Assembly (NCBI GenBank): GCA_041389725.1
Contig: JAWKRG010000007.1
Span: 434,001-498,000 of the forward strand
Reading direction: 5' to 3'
Length of the DNA: 64,000 bases
DNA from: Polyangiaceae bacterium
GTDB lineage: Bacteria > Myxococcota_A > Polyangia > Polyangiales > Polyangiaceae
The position numbers and the translations under genes were made by a program. Below the pieces are notes generated by a model that was given only the letters and a program-made list of their open reading frames with translations, was not told the origin of the DNA and did no database searches. Each line of letters starts with the position of its first letter. Within the stretch, counting starts at the first letter, position 1. Below are positions 24,616 to 33,858 of this stretch, in pieces.

Positions 24616-25595
24616 TGCACCACTCCTCGCTCCTCGATGAGTTCATCCACGGCACGACACGCCGCCTCGAAGCGAGCTTCAAAGTCGCCGTGCACCAGCG
24701 TCGTTCGTCGGCCCGCGCCCTCGAGCGCATGCCGACAGCGCTCGAAGAACTCCCGACCCTGATGCGGAAGGTAGCGCACGGGGTCGGCCACCCAGGGAAC
24801 GTCGGCATCGAGCAACAGCGTCAGGTCGTAGTGGCTGCTCTGCGCGAGGCGCGTGACCTCCGGGTCGACGGCCTGGAACATGACGTCACTCCAGATCTCC
24901 GTGGCCAAGGGATCCGTATCGCAGAAAAGCAACTGTCGCGCCGCGCGCGCCAGTGCGTCCTCGGAAGCACGCTGCCCCCGCGCGATGTGCGGCAGATCTT
25001 CGGCTCGCAGCGCGCCGTCACGCTGTAGCAGGTGCGTTCGCGCGAACTCGGGCACCCAGCGCGTGCGATAGTGATCCGCAAGGCGCCGCGCCAAAGTGGT
25101 CTTTCCCGTGGACTCCGGGCCGAACACGCTGACGCGCAGGGCGTAGTGCGCGCGAACGCAGGGCGGCAACAGCTCCCAGTGAGCAAAGGGAGCCTCGCGC
25201 ACCCGCGTCCCACTGACATCGACGGCCACACGCCCCGCGTCGACCATGACGAAGCGCGCTCCCAGCTCCTGCGCCAAGCGCGCGCCGTAGGCTTCGGAGG
25301 CGAACACCACGTCGGGAGGGGCCTCCAAGAGCCCGAGCAAGCTGCGACGCCAGATGTTCCAGAAGTCGGGATGCTCCTCCGGGTGCTGCGGATTTTCATC
25401 GGTCAAGTGCAGTACGCGTGCGCCCGGACACAGCTCGCACATCCAGCGATGGCGCAACTCCCCGGCGATTGGCTCGCGCCTCAAAGTGCCAACCACCACG
25501 GTCAGCTCCGTGCACATGCGCTGGGCAAACTCCACCAGGAACAGGTGCCCTGCGTGGGGCGGGAGGAACTTGCCGAGGACCAAACCGCGCGTCAT
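24612..25595 (-). CDS. nadR: NadR: NMN adenylyltransferase / ribosylnicotinamide kinase
   Basis: The start is the ATG at 25595 (MTRGLVLGKF), overlapping the stop of the NRPS-like gene by 4 bases. 327 residues in two domains. The N-terminal nucleotidyltransferase has GKFLPPHAGH near 8 and DVSGTRVRE near 135. The C-terminal kinase has a P-loop GPESTGKTT near 168. It lacks the N-terminal HTH of enterobacterial NadR, so it is an enzyme rather than a repressor. It phosphorylates nicotinamide riboside to NMN and adenylates NMN to NAD in the cytoplasm. Placement downstream of an adenylation-reductase gene ties NAD supply to the pathway. Confidence 0.9.
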   Translation of the reverse strand: MTRGLVLGKFLPPHAGHLFLVEFAQRMCTELTVVVGTLRREPIAGELRHRWMCELCPGARVLHLTDENPQHPEEHPDFWNIWRRSLLGLLEAPPDVVFASEAYGARLAQELGARFVMVDAGRVAVDVSGTRVREAPFAHWELLPPCVRAHYALRVSVFGPESTGKTTLARRLADHYRTRWVPEFARTHLLQRDGALRAEDLPHIARGQRASEDALARAARQLLFCDTDPLATEIWSDVMFQAVDPEVTRLAQSSHYDLTLLLDADVPWVADPVRYLPHQGREFFERCRHALEGAGRRTTLVHGDFEARFEAACRAVDELIEERGVVQ

Positions 25596-28500
25596 GACGA
25601 TGGCTCCAGCGCGGCGCGGACCATGGGCAGCAGGCGCTCCACGCTCGGCGGGGTGAGCGCGTAGGGCACCTCGCGCTGGGTTCGCTTGGTGCAGAACTCC
25701 GCGCCGGTCGCCTGGAAGAGATCCATGCTGCGGTGCGTGCTGTCGCCGAGGGCGCGGCAAAGCGAAGCGTACGCGAGCGCGGTATCACGTTCACGATAGG
25801 CGCGTGCCGCAAGGCCCCGCCACTCGGCAGAGTCAACGGCTCGAAGGCGCACGCCTGCGTGGTTCATCGTCTCCACCAATAGGCCCAGGGTCGCGCTCTG
25901 CGAGTTGGCGACGTGGAACGTGCCTGGGATCGGCCGAGGTCGAAGCAGTAGGCGCGCCAGGATCTGGGTCGCGAGATCGACCGGGGTCCAATCGAAGGCA
26001 AGATCGCCATGGCCTGCGGGCACGGCTCCGAGGGCCGCGAGGCCTCGCACCAGCATGGACAGCTGCTCCGTGGCGGCGCCCCGGCCACTGACGGAGTGGG
26101 GCGTGATCAAGCCCAGACGGTAGACGTGGAGCGGCAACCATGGTGACAGGTGGCGCAGCATGCGCTCCGCCGCCCACTTGCTCTGAGCGTAGCCGCCTCG
26201 CACCCAGCCCACACCGCTGGCGTCGTCGTCCTCACGCAACACCCCGGCGCCGCAGTCGGTGGCGACGAACACACTCAGCGTGGAGATGAAATGCATGGCC
26301 TTTCGCCGCTGTGCCAGGCACAGGCGCGCGACTTCGGCCGCGCCGTCGAGGTTGGCGCGCCGTAGCCGGGCGTATCCCTCCACGATGTTGACCACACCCG
26401 CCGAATGCAGCACCTGATCGCTCTCGCGAGCGAGGTGCGCATACTGCTCCGCGCCGAGCCCGAACCGCGGCCTCGTGATGTCGCCCAACACGATGCGCAA
26501 CGAAGCGGCATTGAGCCGTGCGCCGGTGGCATCGAGAGCTCGCTGTAGCCGAGCGCGACCTTGGGCCTCGCTGCCTGCGCGCACCAGGCACGCGATGGGC
26601 GCAGCGCCGAGTCGCATCAACTCTGCCAAGAGATGAGATCCGACGGTGCCCGTCGCCCCAGTCACGAACCAAGCGGGGGGGCGCGCTTTCCGCGTTTCGC
26701 TACGACACGCCGCGCCGGCCTGTGCAGCGGGCACCTCTTTCGTAGCGCCTATGTCTGCCAGCACGCTGGCTGCCACCGCTCGCGCATCCGCCTCGAGCTC
26801 CACTGCCGCCCGGACGTCCTGCGCATCCCCGCTGCGCAGCGCCGACAGTTGCGCCTGAAAAGACGAGTGGCTCCGCACCAGGGCGGGCGAGAGCGCCACG
26901 CCGCGACTCTCCGCCAGCACGGCAAGTTCCACCACCGCCAGGGAGTCGCCACCGAGCTCGCTGAAGTCGGCTCGTGCGGGATCGATCGCGACTCCGAGCA
27001 CCTCGCGCCACATGCTGGCCAGCTCGGCTGTGAGTGGATCTTCCTGCGTGGGTTCGTCGAGAGTCGACTCCGTCGACAGCGCCGCGAAGTCGATCTTTCC
27101 ACTCGCGCCGCGGGGCAAGACGGCGCGGGCTTCATAGCGCGCCGGGCACATCCATGAGGGAAGCTGCGCTTCCACGTCACGTCGCAAGGCAGCGACGTCC
27201 ACCGTGTCGGGCGCGACCATGGCGACCAGCATGCGCCGACGCGCTGGACCGATCTCGCGCTCGATCACGGCTGCTTCCGTCACTCCTGCGTGACTCATGA
27301 GCGCTGCTTCCACCTCTGCCGGCTCGACGCGCACACCGTTGATCTGCACTTGCCGGTCGATGCGGCCCAGGAACTCGAAGTCGTCGCCGACGCAGCGGAC
27401 GCGGTCCCCACTGCGGTACCAGCGCGTCCCTTCCCTTTGCACGAAGCGTTCGTCCTGGCTCGCATCCACGTAGCCGAGGGCCAAGCCGTCTCCCGCGATC
27501 CACAACTCGCCCTCCGACGCGCGGCGGCCATTGCGGTCGATCACGGCGTAGGTCACGCCCGGCAAGGGCCGACCGAGCAGAGCGCATTGCCAAGCGTCAT
27601 CGCACACGCGAAGACTCGTGCAGATACTGGCCTCGGTCGGTCCGTAGACGCTGACCACGCGGCACTGCTTCGCCCAGCTCCGCAACACTTCCGGCGGACT
27701 CGCCTCCCCGCCTACGACCACGGTCTCGAGACTCGACGGCATCTCCTTGGGGCCGTGCAAACGCAAGAGAACCGGCGGCGCGTCGACGTGGGTGATGCGA
27801 CCGCGTTGCAAGCGCTCCGGAAAACTACCCGCTTCGTCGATGACCAAGGTGGCGCCGGAGAGCACGGTCGTCATCAGATCCGACAGATGCGCATCGAAGG
27901 CCGTCGACAGCATCCACAAGACGCGGGCGCGTTCGTGTAGAGCAAAGGCGACGATCTGCGCGTCGGCCAGGGCGCCGAGTCCGCGATGGGACACGCGCAC
28001 GCCCTTCGGTGTTCCGGAGCTGCCCGAGGTGTAGATGACGTAGGCGAGAGTGTCGGGACGGGACGGCCCGGGTGGTGCCGCGGTGTCCGCGACGCTGTCG
28101 GGCTGTGACGGACCGGGTGGTGCCTGCGCGGCCTGGACGCTGAGCGCGGGAGTAGCCTGCCGCGACGGCGAGGGTCGAGACCCAAACCCAAGAACCTTTG
28201 GCGTGGTGTCGTCTTGCGTCGGAAGCTCGTGCAGATCCGTGGCGCCGAGGCAGAACACGGCTCGCGCGGTGGATAGCATGTGCGCGCGTCGCTCGGCGGG
28301 CAGTCCCGGCGCCAAGGGTAAGATCGCGGCTCCGTGAAACCACACGCCGAGCCAAGCGGCGATGTATTCGCCACTGCGCGGAAGGTCGAGGCCCACCACG
28401 TCACCGTCGCCAACACCAACTGACGACAAGCGTCGACGCACGCCCTCGGCACGCGCCAACATCTCTGCGCACGTCCAGGCGCGCCCGTGATCCTCCACCA

Positions 28501-28612
28501 GGACGCGCGCCGGATCCTTGGCAAGCGCTCGCCACAGCCGTTGCGGCACGGACCACTCGTTCAATGGTCGATGGCCCTCGGCGAGGGGTTGCTGCGTGCG
28601 ACCGTCGTTCAT
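25592..28612 (-). CDS. NRPS-like adenylation-carrier-thioester reductase protein
   Basis: The ATG at 28612 (MNDGRTQQPL) overlaps the AsnB stop by 4 bases. 1006 residues. The adenylation domain (about 25-520) has A3 YTSGSSGTPKG, A4 AFDAHLSD, A5 YGPTEAS, A7 YRSGDRV, A8 GRIDRQVQINGVRVEPAE and A10 lysine in PRGASGKID. The Asp after Phe in A4 suggests an alpha-amino acid substrate. The carrier domain has ELGGDSLA near 565 for phosphopantetheine. The reductase domain (about 650-1006) has VTGATGTVG, an STLSVF segment and YAQSK (YxxxK). It should load one amino acid, and reduce it off as an aldehyde or alcohol. There is no condensation domain, so it resembles Lys2/CAR-type enzymes. An insertion of about 50 Pro/Ala residues precedes A3. 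Confidence 0.92.
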   Translation of the reverse strand: MNDGRTQQPLAEGHRPLNEWSVPQRLWRALAKDPARVLVEDHGRAWTCAEMLARAEGVRRRLSSVGVGDGDVVGLDLPRSGEYIAAWLGVWFHGAAILPLAPGLPAERRAHMLSTARAVFCLGATDLHELPTQDDTTPKVLGFGSRPSPSRQATPALSVQAAQAPPGPSQPDSVADTAAPPGPSRPDTLAYVIYTSGSSGTPKGVRVSHRGLGALADAQIVAFALHERARVLWMLSTAFDAHLSDLMTTVLSGATLVIDEAGSFPERLQRGRITHVDAPPVLLRLHGPKEMPSSLETVVVGGEASPPEVLRSWAKQCRVVSVYGPTEASICTSLRVCDDAWQCALLGRPLPGVTYAVIDRNGRRASEGELWIAGDGLALGYVDASQDERFVQREGTRWYRSGDRVRCVGDDFEFLGRIDRQVQINGVRVEPAEVEAALMSHAGVTEAAVIEREIGPARRRMLVAMVAPDTVDVAALRRDVEAQLPSWMCPARYEARAVLPRGASGKIDFAALSTESTLDEPTQEDPLTAELASMWREVLGVAIDPARADFSELGGDSLAVVELAVLAESRGVALSPALVRSHSSFQAQLSALRSGDAQDVRAAVELEADARAVAASVLADIGATKEVPAAQAGAACRSETRKARPPAWFVTGATGTVGSHLLAELMRLGAAPIACLVRAGSEAQGRARLQRALDATGARLNAASLRIVLGDITRPRFGLGAEQYAHLARESDQVLHSAGVVNIVEGYARLRRANLDGAAEVARLCLAQRRKAMHFISTLSVFVATDCGAGVLREDDDASGVGWVRGGYAQSKWAAERMLRHLSPWLPLHVYRLGLITPHSVSGRGAATEQLSMLVRGLAALGAVPAGHGDLAFDWTPVDLATQILARLLLRPRPIPGTFHVANSQSATLGLLVETMNHAGVRLRAVDSAEWRGLAARAYRERDTALAYASLCRALGDSTHRSMDLFQATGAEFCTKRTQREVPYALTPPSVERLLPMVRAALEPSS

Positions 28613-30465
28613 AGTCGATAGCCCTCGGCGAGGAGCGCGGCGGACAAGAGCAGCATGAGCGGCGGATCCCACGCCACGCGCTCGCGCTCGCTTCGAGAGT
28701 CGAGGCGATTGAGAAGCGCTTCGAGGGCTGAACCATCGACGAAGTCGAGCCGTCGAGGCACCAAGTCCAAGACTAGCGCGCGGAAGTCCGCGTGCGGTCC
28801 GAGGGTGGAGGGAGGCGCGACGAAGGGATGCTTTTGTCGTTCGAGCAGTACGGGCGGCAAGAGCCCGCGCGCGACTTCACGCAGCACTACCTTCTCCCTC
28901 TCGCCGCGCACGAAGACGGAAAGCGGCATGCCCCGCACCGCCTCGAACAACTCGTGGTCGAGCATCGGCACGCGGCCCTCGACGCTGTGCGCCATCTCCA
29001 TGGCGTCGCCCAGGCAGCGCAGGATGTAGCTGGCGAGCGCCGTCTTCATCCACAGATAGCGCGCGCCATCCACGCGCGAGATCCCGGCGCCCAGACCCGC
29101 GCCGGCCGCAGCGTCGACCAGTACCAACAAGGGATCGCGCGCGTCGTGCTCGCGAGCGATCTCGGCGCGCAGCAACTGCCGCACGCGCCGACCCAGACTG
29201 GCCTTCGCGGCGACGAAGCCGGGCACGTAGCCCAAACGCTGCGTCACGCCACTGAGGGACAAGGTGTCGCCCTCGGGCAACATCAAGCCCGCCGACGCCA
29301 GGTTGCCTCGCTGCAAGGCTTCGAGCGCGACGCCGGCGTCCTGACGAAAGTGGGCGTAGCCCAAAAACACTTCGTCGGCGCCCTCCCCGGTCAGCACCAC
29401 GCGATAGCCGGCGTCCGACATGGCGCGAGACAAGAGATACTTCGCGGGCATGTGCAGATTCACTGCCAAGCCCTCAGCCTGCTTCACCGCCTTGGGCAAC
29501 GCGGACAGCAGCTCGGCGCGACCGAGACGAAGCTCGGTCAGCTCCGCGCCGATCCAGTCGGCGCTCTCTCTCGCGCGCGGCGCCTCGTCCCAGCGCTCGT
29601 CGTTGAAGGAGACCACGAAGCACGCCAAGGGCTTCGTTTGCTGGCGCGCCGCGAGGGCCGCGACCAGGCTGGAGTCGAGGCCGCCCGACAGTTGCACGCA
29701 CAGCGGCACGTCCGCGACCAGACGGCGCTGCACCGCGCGCTCGAGACCGGCCGATACCTGACGCGTGGCTTCCTCCAGATCCATCTCCGCGGGCGTCGAG
29801 GTCGGAAAGCCCAAGTCCCAGTAGCGCTCGCAGCGGAGCCCGTGCTCGTCGAAGCTCAGCGCAAAGCCCGGTTCGAGCTGACGAATGCCGCGAAACAGCG
29901 TGCGGTCCGGCGGCGCGTAGTGCGCGCCCAGGGCGACGAAGAGGCTGTCGTCGTCCCAGCTCGGACGCACGCCGAGTTCGAAGAGCGCCTTGGCTTCGCT
30001 GGCCAAGAGCAGCTGCTCGCCATCGTGCTTGTACAGCAGCGGTCGCACGCCGAAACGGTCTCGCGCCGCCCACAATCGGCGTCGCCGCGCGTCCCACAGC
30101 ACGAAGGCGAATTCGCCATGAAGCTGCCGTAGGCACGCGTCGCCCTGCTCCTCGTAGAGATGCACCAAGAGTTCGCTGTCGGAGCGAGTGCGCAGGCGAT
30201 GTCCACGCGCCTCCAGCTCTCGCCGCAGCCGTGCGTGATCGTAGAACTCGCCGCTGACCACTGCGGCGATCTGCCCACTCTCGTCGAACAGCGGCTGGGC
30301 GCCATCATCGGGGGCGACGATGGCTAGCCGCGCATGTCCGAGACACACGCTGCCCGCAGACCAGGTGCCGCTCGCGTCCGGGCCGCGGTGCCGGAGCGCG
30401 CCGAGGGCGCGACGCACGTCGTCGACGTGGTGCCGCGCGGACACAGTGGCCACGATGCCGCACAA
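28609..30465 (-). CDS. asnB: AsnB-type glutamine-dependent amidotransferase
   Basis: The start must be the TTG at 30465: it puts Cys next to the initiator (LCGIVATV), as required for the Ntn nucleophile, and a GGGGAGGG Shine-Dalgarno lies 8 bases upstream. 618 residues. The class II glutaminase domain (about 1-190) has RHRGPDASG, HARLAIV and GEFAFVLWD. The synthetase domain has the PP-loop LSGGLDSS near 250 and TGEGADEVFLGY near 345. It transfers Gln ammonia to an ATP-activated carboxylate, Asp in housekeeping enzymes, other acids in biosynthetic clusters. Starts 4 bases after the fusion-gene stop. The substrate here is probably a pathway intermediate. Confidence 0.9.
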   Translation of the reverse strand: MCGIVATVSARHHVDDVRRALGALRHRGPDASGTWSAGSVCLGHARLAIVAPDDGAQPLFDESGQIAAVVSGEFYDHARLRRELEARGHRLRTRSDSELLVHLYEEQGDACLRQLHGEFAFVLWDARRRRLWAARDRFGVRPLLYKHDGEQLLLASEAKALFELGVRPSWDDDSLFVALGAHYAPPDRTLFRGIRQLEPGFALSFDEHGLRCERYWDLGFPTSTPAEMDLEEATRQVSAGLERAVQRRLVADVPLCVQLSGGLDSSLVAALAARQQTKPLACFVVSFNDERWDEAPRARESADWIGAELTELRLGRAELLSALPKAVKQAEGLAVNLHMPAKYLLSRAMSDAGYRVVLTGEGADEVFLGYAHFRQDAGVALEALQRGNLASAGLMLPEGDTLSLSGVTQRLGYVPGFVAAKASLGRRVRQLLRAEIAREHDARDPLLVLVDAAAGAGLGAGISRVDGARYLWMKTALASYILRCLGDAMEMAHSVEGRVPMLDHELFEAVRGMPLSVFVRGEREKVVLREVARGLLPPVLLERQKHPFVAPPSTLGPHADFRALVLDLVPRRLDFVDGSALEALLNRLDSRSERERVAWDPPLMLLLSAALLAEGYRL

Positions 30466-30469
30466 GGCG

Positions 30470-32437
30470 CTAGCCCTCCCCCCCGACGCGGAAGAGGATC
30501 TTCTCGTTCTCGTCGCGGGAAGCGCGTTCGAAGCACGCTTCGAACTCGTCGAGGGTGTACTCGTCGCCAAGCAACGCTTCCAGTTCGTGCGAGCGTTCGG
30601 ACAGCACGGTCACGGCGTCACTGAAACTGCCGTAATTGGCTGCGACGACACGCAGGTTCTTTTGTAGGAGTGTGTCAGTGGGTAGCGTGATTTCCGTGCC
30701 GCGGCTGCGAACCACGAGCACGCCGCCGGCGTGCAGCGCCTGCAACGCCCAGGCGACGGGAGCAGCCGGATCGTTGGTTTCGACGACCGCGTCCGCGCTA
30801 TTCGCGGCCGGTGGGCCGAGTTCCGCGGGCCACTGTCGCAATGCGAGTCCCCGACTCTGCGCAAGCGCCACGACCAACTTCGAAAAGCGCGAACGTCCCA
30901 ACACCAGCCCGTGCCGTGGCGGGCGTACAGCCAAGCACTCCGCAACGGCAAGAGCTGCCGCGACCGGCTCTGCGTACGCGCCCAAACGCAAACCGAGACT
31001 CGCGGGCAGCGGCAGCACATTGCACTCGGGCACCGTCACCCACTCGGCGAACGCGCCGTGGCGATGGCGCCCCAGGAACCCCGGCTGGACGCAGGGGTTG
31101 CCGTCGACGCATGCGGGGCACGCGCCACAAGGCAGCCGCGGATCGAGGGTCACGCGCTGTCCGATCAGTGTGCGAGTCACGTTCGGTCCTTGCGCTGCGA
31201 CGATCCCCGAGACTTCGTGGCCCAAGATGAGCGGCGTCTCCGCTGCGAGGGCGCCGCGAGCGATCGCTAGATCCGTGCGGCACACGCCCGCGTAGGCAAC
31301 GCGTAGCAGCACCTCGTCCGCCTTCGGCTCGGGGATGGGAACCGTGGCCAGGGTCGTCGCTGCGCCCTCGCGCAAGACAGCACGCATCGTTCCTGGCGCT
31401 GGGCTGGCGGTACGGTTTTGCTGTTGGTTTCCGCCGTTGGCGCGAGGCGCGACATCGCGCTGCGGCCTCGCCCCTTGGATGACGTGATCGCAACGCACCA
31501 GGTGCATTCCCATCTCGGCGAGCTGTCGCAGGCCTTCGTCGGCCACCCGCGGAAAGTCGAGATCCGGCGGCAGGGGATCGAGGGGTGGCGCGGGAACCGG
31601 ACTCATTCCGTCGACCAGAATGTGGAACTTGCCGAGGGCGCTTGGGTCCAGCTCGGTCAGGCGCTGCGCGAGATCTCGCAACGTCGAGAGCACGCAGTGG
31701 GACTTGGCCTGGCCGAAGACGTAGATGCGATCATGGCTCAGCAGCGCGTCTAGCAACTCCTCGTCGAAGCGACCCAGGACGCGATCCCGCAACGCGATCA
31801 CCTCCGGCGAAAGCACCGAGTAGTTCTCGGTCAAGGCCGCGCGCCCCTTTTGCACCAAGCGCGGCTCCGTGTTGCGCAGCGTGCCGTGATAGAGCGCGGC
31901 CTCGAGCAGCGCGGGAGCCAGCGCGTGGGAGGGTCCGCCCGCTAGAGTATGGTAGGGCCAGATGGTCAGCGCGAAGCGACCTCCGGCTTCGAGGGCATCC
32001 AGGTAGGCCAAGCTCACTTCCGGCTCGTGGCAAGCCGCGAAGCGGCCCGCGCGCACGTCGGCGGCGCGAATCACGGTGAACGGCGCAGGCGCTCGGCCCT
32101 GGTCGTCGCGCCACCAATGAGGGAAGAAGACGTGGCGCAAACCGTGGGTGTCCTGAGACAAGATCAAGGACGTGATGCGGTCGGCGTTGCGGTAGATGAA
32201 GCCGAGCGTGCGCTGAAGATCTTCCACCGCACCGGGAACGAACAGACTCGCCCCCGGCAGGCAAAAACCGACTTGCGGATCGATGCCGAACACGCACACG
32301 CGCATGCGATCGTCGGCGGCGGCGGTGACCTGTCGCTCGGCTGCCACGCGGGTGGCGGCTGAAATGACTTCGTCGGCCCGCTCCACGTAGAGCGCGGCTG
32401 CGTCCTCGTCTCGATAGTACTTCGGCAGTTCCATCAT
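30470..32437 (-). CDS. Fusion: nicotinamidase-like hydrolase + zinc alcohol dehydrogenase
   Basis: 655 residues. Residues about 45-320 are an isochorismatase/nicotinamidase fold. It has catalytic Asp in FGIDPQVGF, metal ligands in SQDTHGLRH (DxH...H), catalytic Lys in LVQKGRAALTENYS, and Cys in GQAKSHCVLS. A Gln/Asn-rich linker (about 330-350) follows. Residues about 352-655 are a medium-chain zinc dehydrogenase: catalytic zinc Cys in AGVCRTDL and GHEVSG, structural zinc cluster CGACPACVDGNPC. The Rossmann glycine motif is degenerate (VLGRSRFSKL instead of GxGxxG), so cofactor binding may be altered. ATGA overlap with pncB. The hydrolase would feed nicotinate to PncB; the dehydrogenase could act on the aldehyde released by the reductase. 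The physical fusion is unusual. Confidence 0.9.
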   Translation of the reverse strand: MMELPKYYRDEDAAALYVERADEVISAATRVAAERQVTAAADDRMRVCVFGIDPQVGFCLPGASLFVPGAVEDLQRTLGFIYRNADRITSLILSQDTHGLRHVFFPHWWRDDQGRAPAPFTVIRAADVRAGRFAACHEPEVSLAYLDALEAGGRFALTIWPYHTLAGGPSHALAPALLEAALYHGTLRNTEPRLVQKGRAALTENYSVLSPEVIALRDRVLGRFDEELLDALLSHDRIYVFGQAKSHCVLSTLRDLAQRLTELDPSALGKFHILVDGMSPVPAPPLDPLPPDLDFPRVADEGLRQLAEMGMHLVRCDHVIQGARPQRDVAPRANGGNQQQNRTASPAPGTMRAVLREGAATTLATVPIPEPKADEVLLRVAYAGVCRTDLAIARGALAAETPLILGHEVSGIVAAQGPNVTRTLIGQRVTLDPRLPCGACPACVDGNPCVQPGFLGRHRHGAFAEWVTVPECNVLPLPASLGLRLGAYAEPVAAALAVAECLAVRPPRHGLVLGRSRFSKLVVALAQSRGLALRQWPAELGPPAANSADAVVETNDPAAPVAWALQALHAGGVLVVRSRGTEITLPTDTLLQKNLRVVAANYGSFSDAVTVLSERSHELEALLGDEYTLDEFEACFERASRDENEKILFRVGGEG

Positions 32438-33858
32438 TCCTCCCCTCCTTCAAGGACGCGCGCCCGCGCTTGCGTCAACTCGGCAACCAGTGCCGCCGTC
32501 TCGGGGCTGGGCACGGGGCAAGCCAGGTCCGCCGTGGTCTGCAACGGTGCGTCGAGATCCGTCAGGCGGCGCATTCCCTCGGGCGGGTCTTCCCCCGCTT
32601 GGCCGATCATGCTTGCAGGCCCTTGCCCCGCGACGCGACGGAACAGCACGGGTCGACCGGGAACGCTCTGCTTCTGTGCGCCAGGCGCATCGCTGAACTT
32701 CATGCACGCACGCTCACCGCTTTGCGAGAGCTTGAACACCGCAGCCACGCGATCGCGCGTGAGGTTGCCCGGCGCGGGTGCAGCCACCAGGAACCCGCCG
32801 TAGCCGTAGCGCTGCCGCTCGGGGGCCACGCCAAGCTGGCGCCGCAGACTCTCGAAATGAAGGGTCTGCGCCAGATCGAAGCCGTCTTCCAAGATGAACG
32901 TGGGCTGCACACCGAGGCGCTGCGACGCCCGCAGCGCCTCGCGGTACTGAGCCGCTTTGTCTCCGGAATCGAAGCGAACGCTGTCACGAGTGCCCCGCTC
33001 GGCAATCAAACGCAGCGCCGCGGGCAGGCCGGAGCGCAGGGTATCGAAGGTGTCGAGCAGGTAGCTGACGCTGCCCGGAATGCGATCGCGCATGGCCCGG
33101 AAAGCGACCTCGTCAGTGCCGAAGCGCTGGACGTGCTCGTGTCCCATGGTGCCGACGGCCGTCATGCCGAGGTCGAGTGCACCCCCGACATGGCTAGTGA
33201 GATTCATCCCCGCGTCGCCACACGCGCGCAGGGCTAGAGCGTGCTGCTGCACGCAGGTTGCGGCCCGCAGTCCGACTTCGAACACCCGAGTAGCATCCTG
33301 CACGGCGTCGATGAGGGACAGCGCCGCCTTGCGCACCCGCCGTTGATATCCGTCTGCGTCGACGGCAATCGCGGGCGCGGGGACGCCCACTGCGTCCAAC
33401 GTCGCCAGCACTAGCTCGCGCTGGGCATCGCAGCTCACGACCCCGACCTCCCGCGCCAGGGCCGCACTGTCGAACTGCGCCAAGGTCGCAACCTGGATGC
33501 GATAGGCCAGCATCAACAACTGCGGCTCCAAATACGAGACCAGCGCGCTCGGTCCCGTGATGCTGAAGACCGGCTCCCCCGGAGCAAACCACGACCCGCG
33601 CGGCAGCGCGTTGACGCGCACCGTCTCACCCGCGAGGGCTGCCCGCGTTCCCGCGCCCAGGGCGATTCCCGCAGAGTCGAGTGCGGCGAAGGCGCCTTCG
33701 TCGAGGCGCGGCAGCAGCGCGCGAACCTCTCGCTGCACGTCGAAGGGCAACAGCGCAGGCCCGCCGCGGCGATGGCTGTAATAGAAGGTCTCCTCGCGCA
33801 GCGGATAGCCCGCTTCCGCCATGGAAAGCTTGTAAGCGTCCGTCACCCAAGTCGTCAT
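32434..33858 (-). CDS. pncB: Nicotinate phosphoribosyltransferase
   Basis: 474 residues. Signatures: MTTWVTDAYKLSMAEAGY at the N-terminus (tunnel entrance), TSHVGGALDLGMTAVGTMGHEHVQRFG near 225-250 (the phosphorylatable His segment), VRFDSGDKAA near 300 and ILEDGFDL near 330. It converts nicotinate and PRPP to nicotinate mononucleotide with ATP. Coupled by ATGA overlaps to nrtR upstream and to the nicotinamidase fusion downstream. Together they form a nicotinamide-to-NaMN salvage route. Confidence 0.93.
   Translation of the reverse strand: MTTWVTDAYKLSMAEAGYPLREETFYYSHRRGGPALLPFDVQREVRALLPRLDEGAFAALDSAGIALGAGTRAALAGETVRVNALPRGSWFAPGEPVFSITGPSALVSYLEPQLLMLAYRIQVATLAQFDSAALAREVGVVSCDAQRELVLATLDAVGVPAPAIAVDADGYQRRVRKAALSLIDAVQDATRVFEVGLRAATCVQQHALALRACGDAGMNLTSHVGGALDLGMTAVGTMGHEHVQRFGTDEVAFRAMRDRIPGSVSYLLDTFDTLRSGLPAALRLIAERGTRDSVRFDSGDKAAQYREALRASQRLGVQPTFILEDGFDLAQTLHFESLRRQLGVAPERQRYGYGGFLVAAPAPGNLTRDRVAAVFKLSQSGERACMKFSDAPGAQKQSVPGRPVLFRRVAGQGPASMIGQAGEDPPEGMRRLTDLDAPLQTTADLACPVPSPETAALVAELTQARARVLEGGEE

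Noticed and set aside
28792..30132. 446-codon plus-strand ORF opposite asnB
   Set aside because: A shadow of high-GC codons; the minus strand encodes all AsnB motifs.
32470..33237. 255-codon plus-strand ORF opposite pncB
   Set aside because: No domain, signal or ribosome binding site. The pncB signatures lie on the opposite strand.
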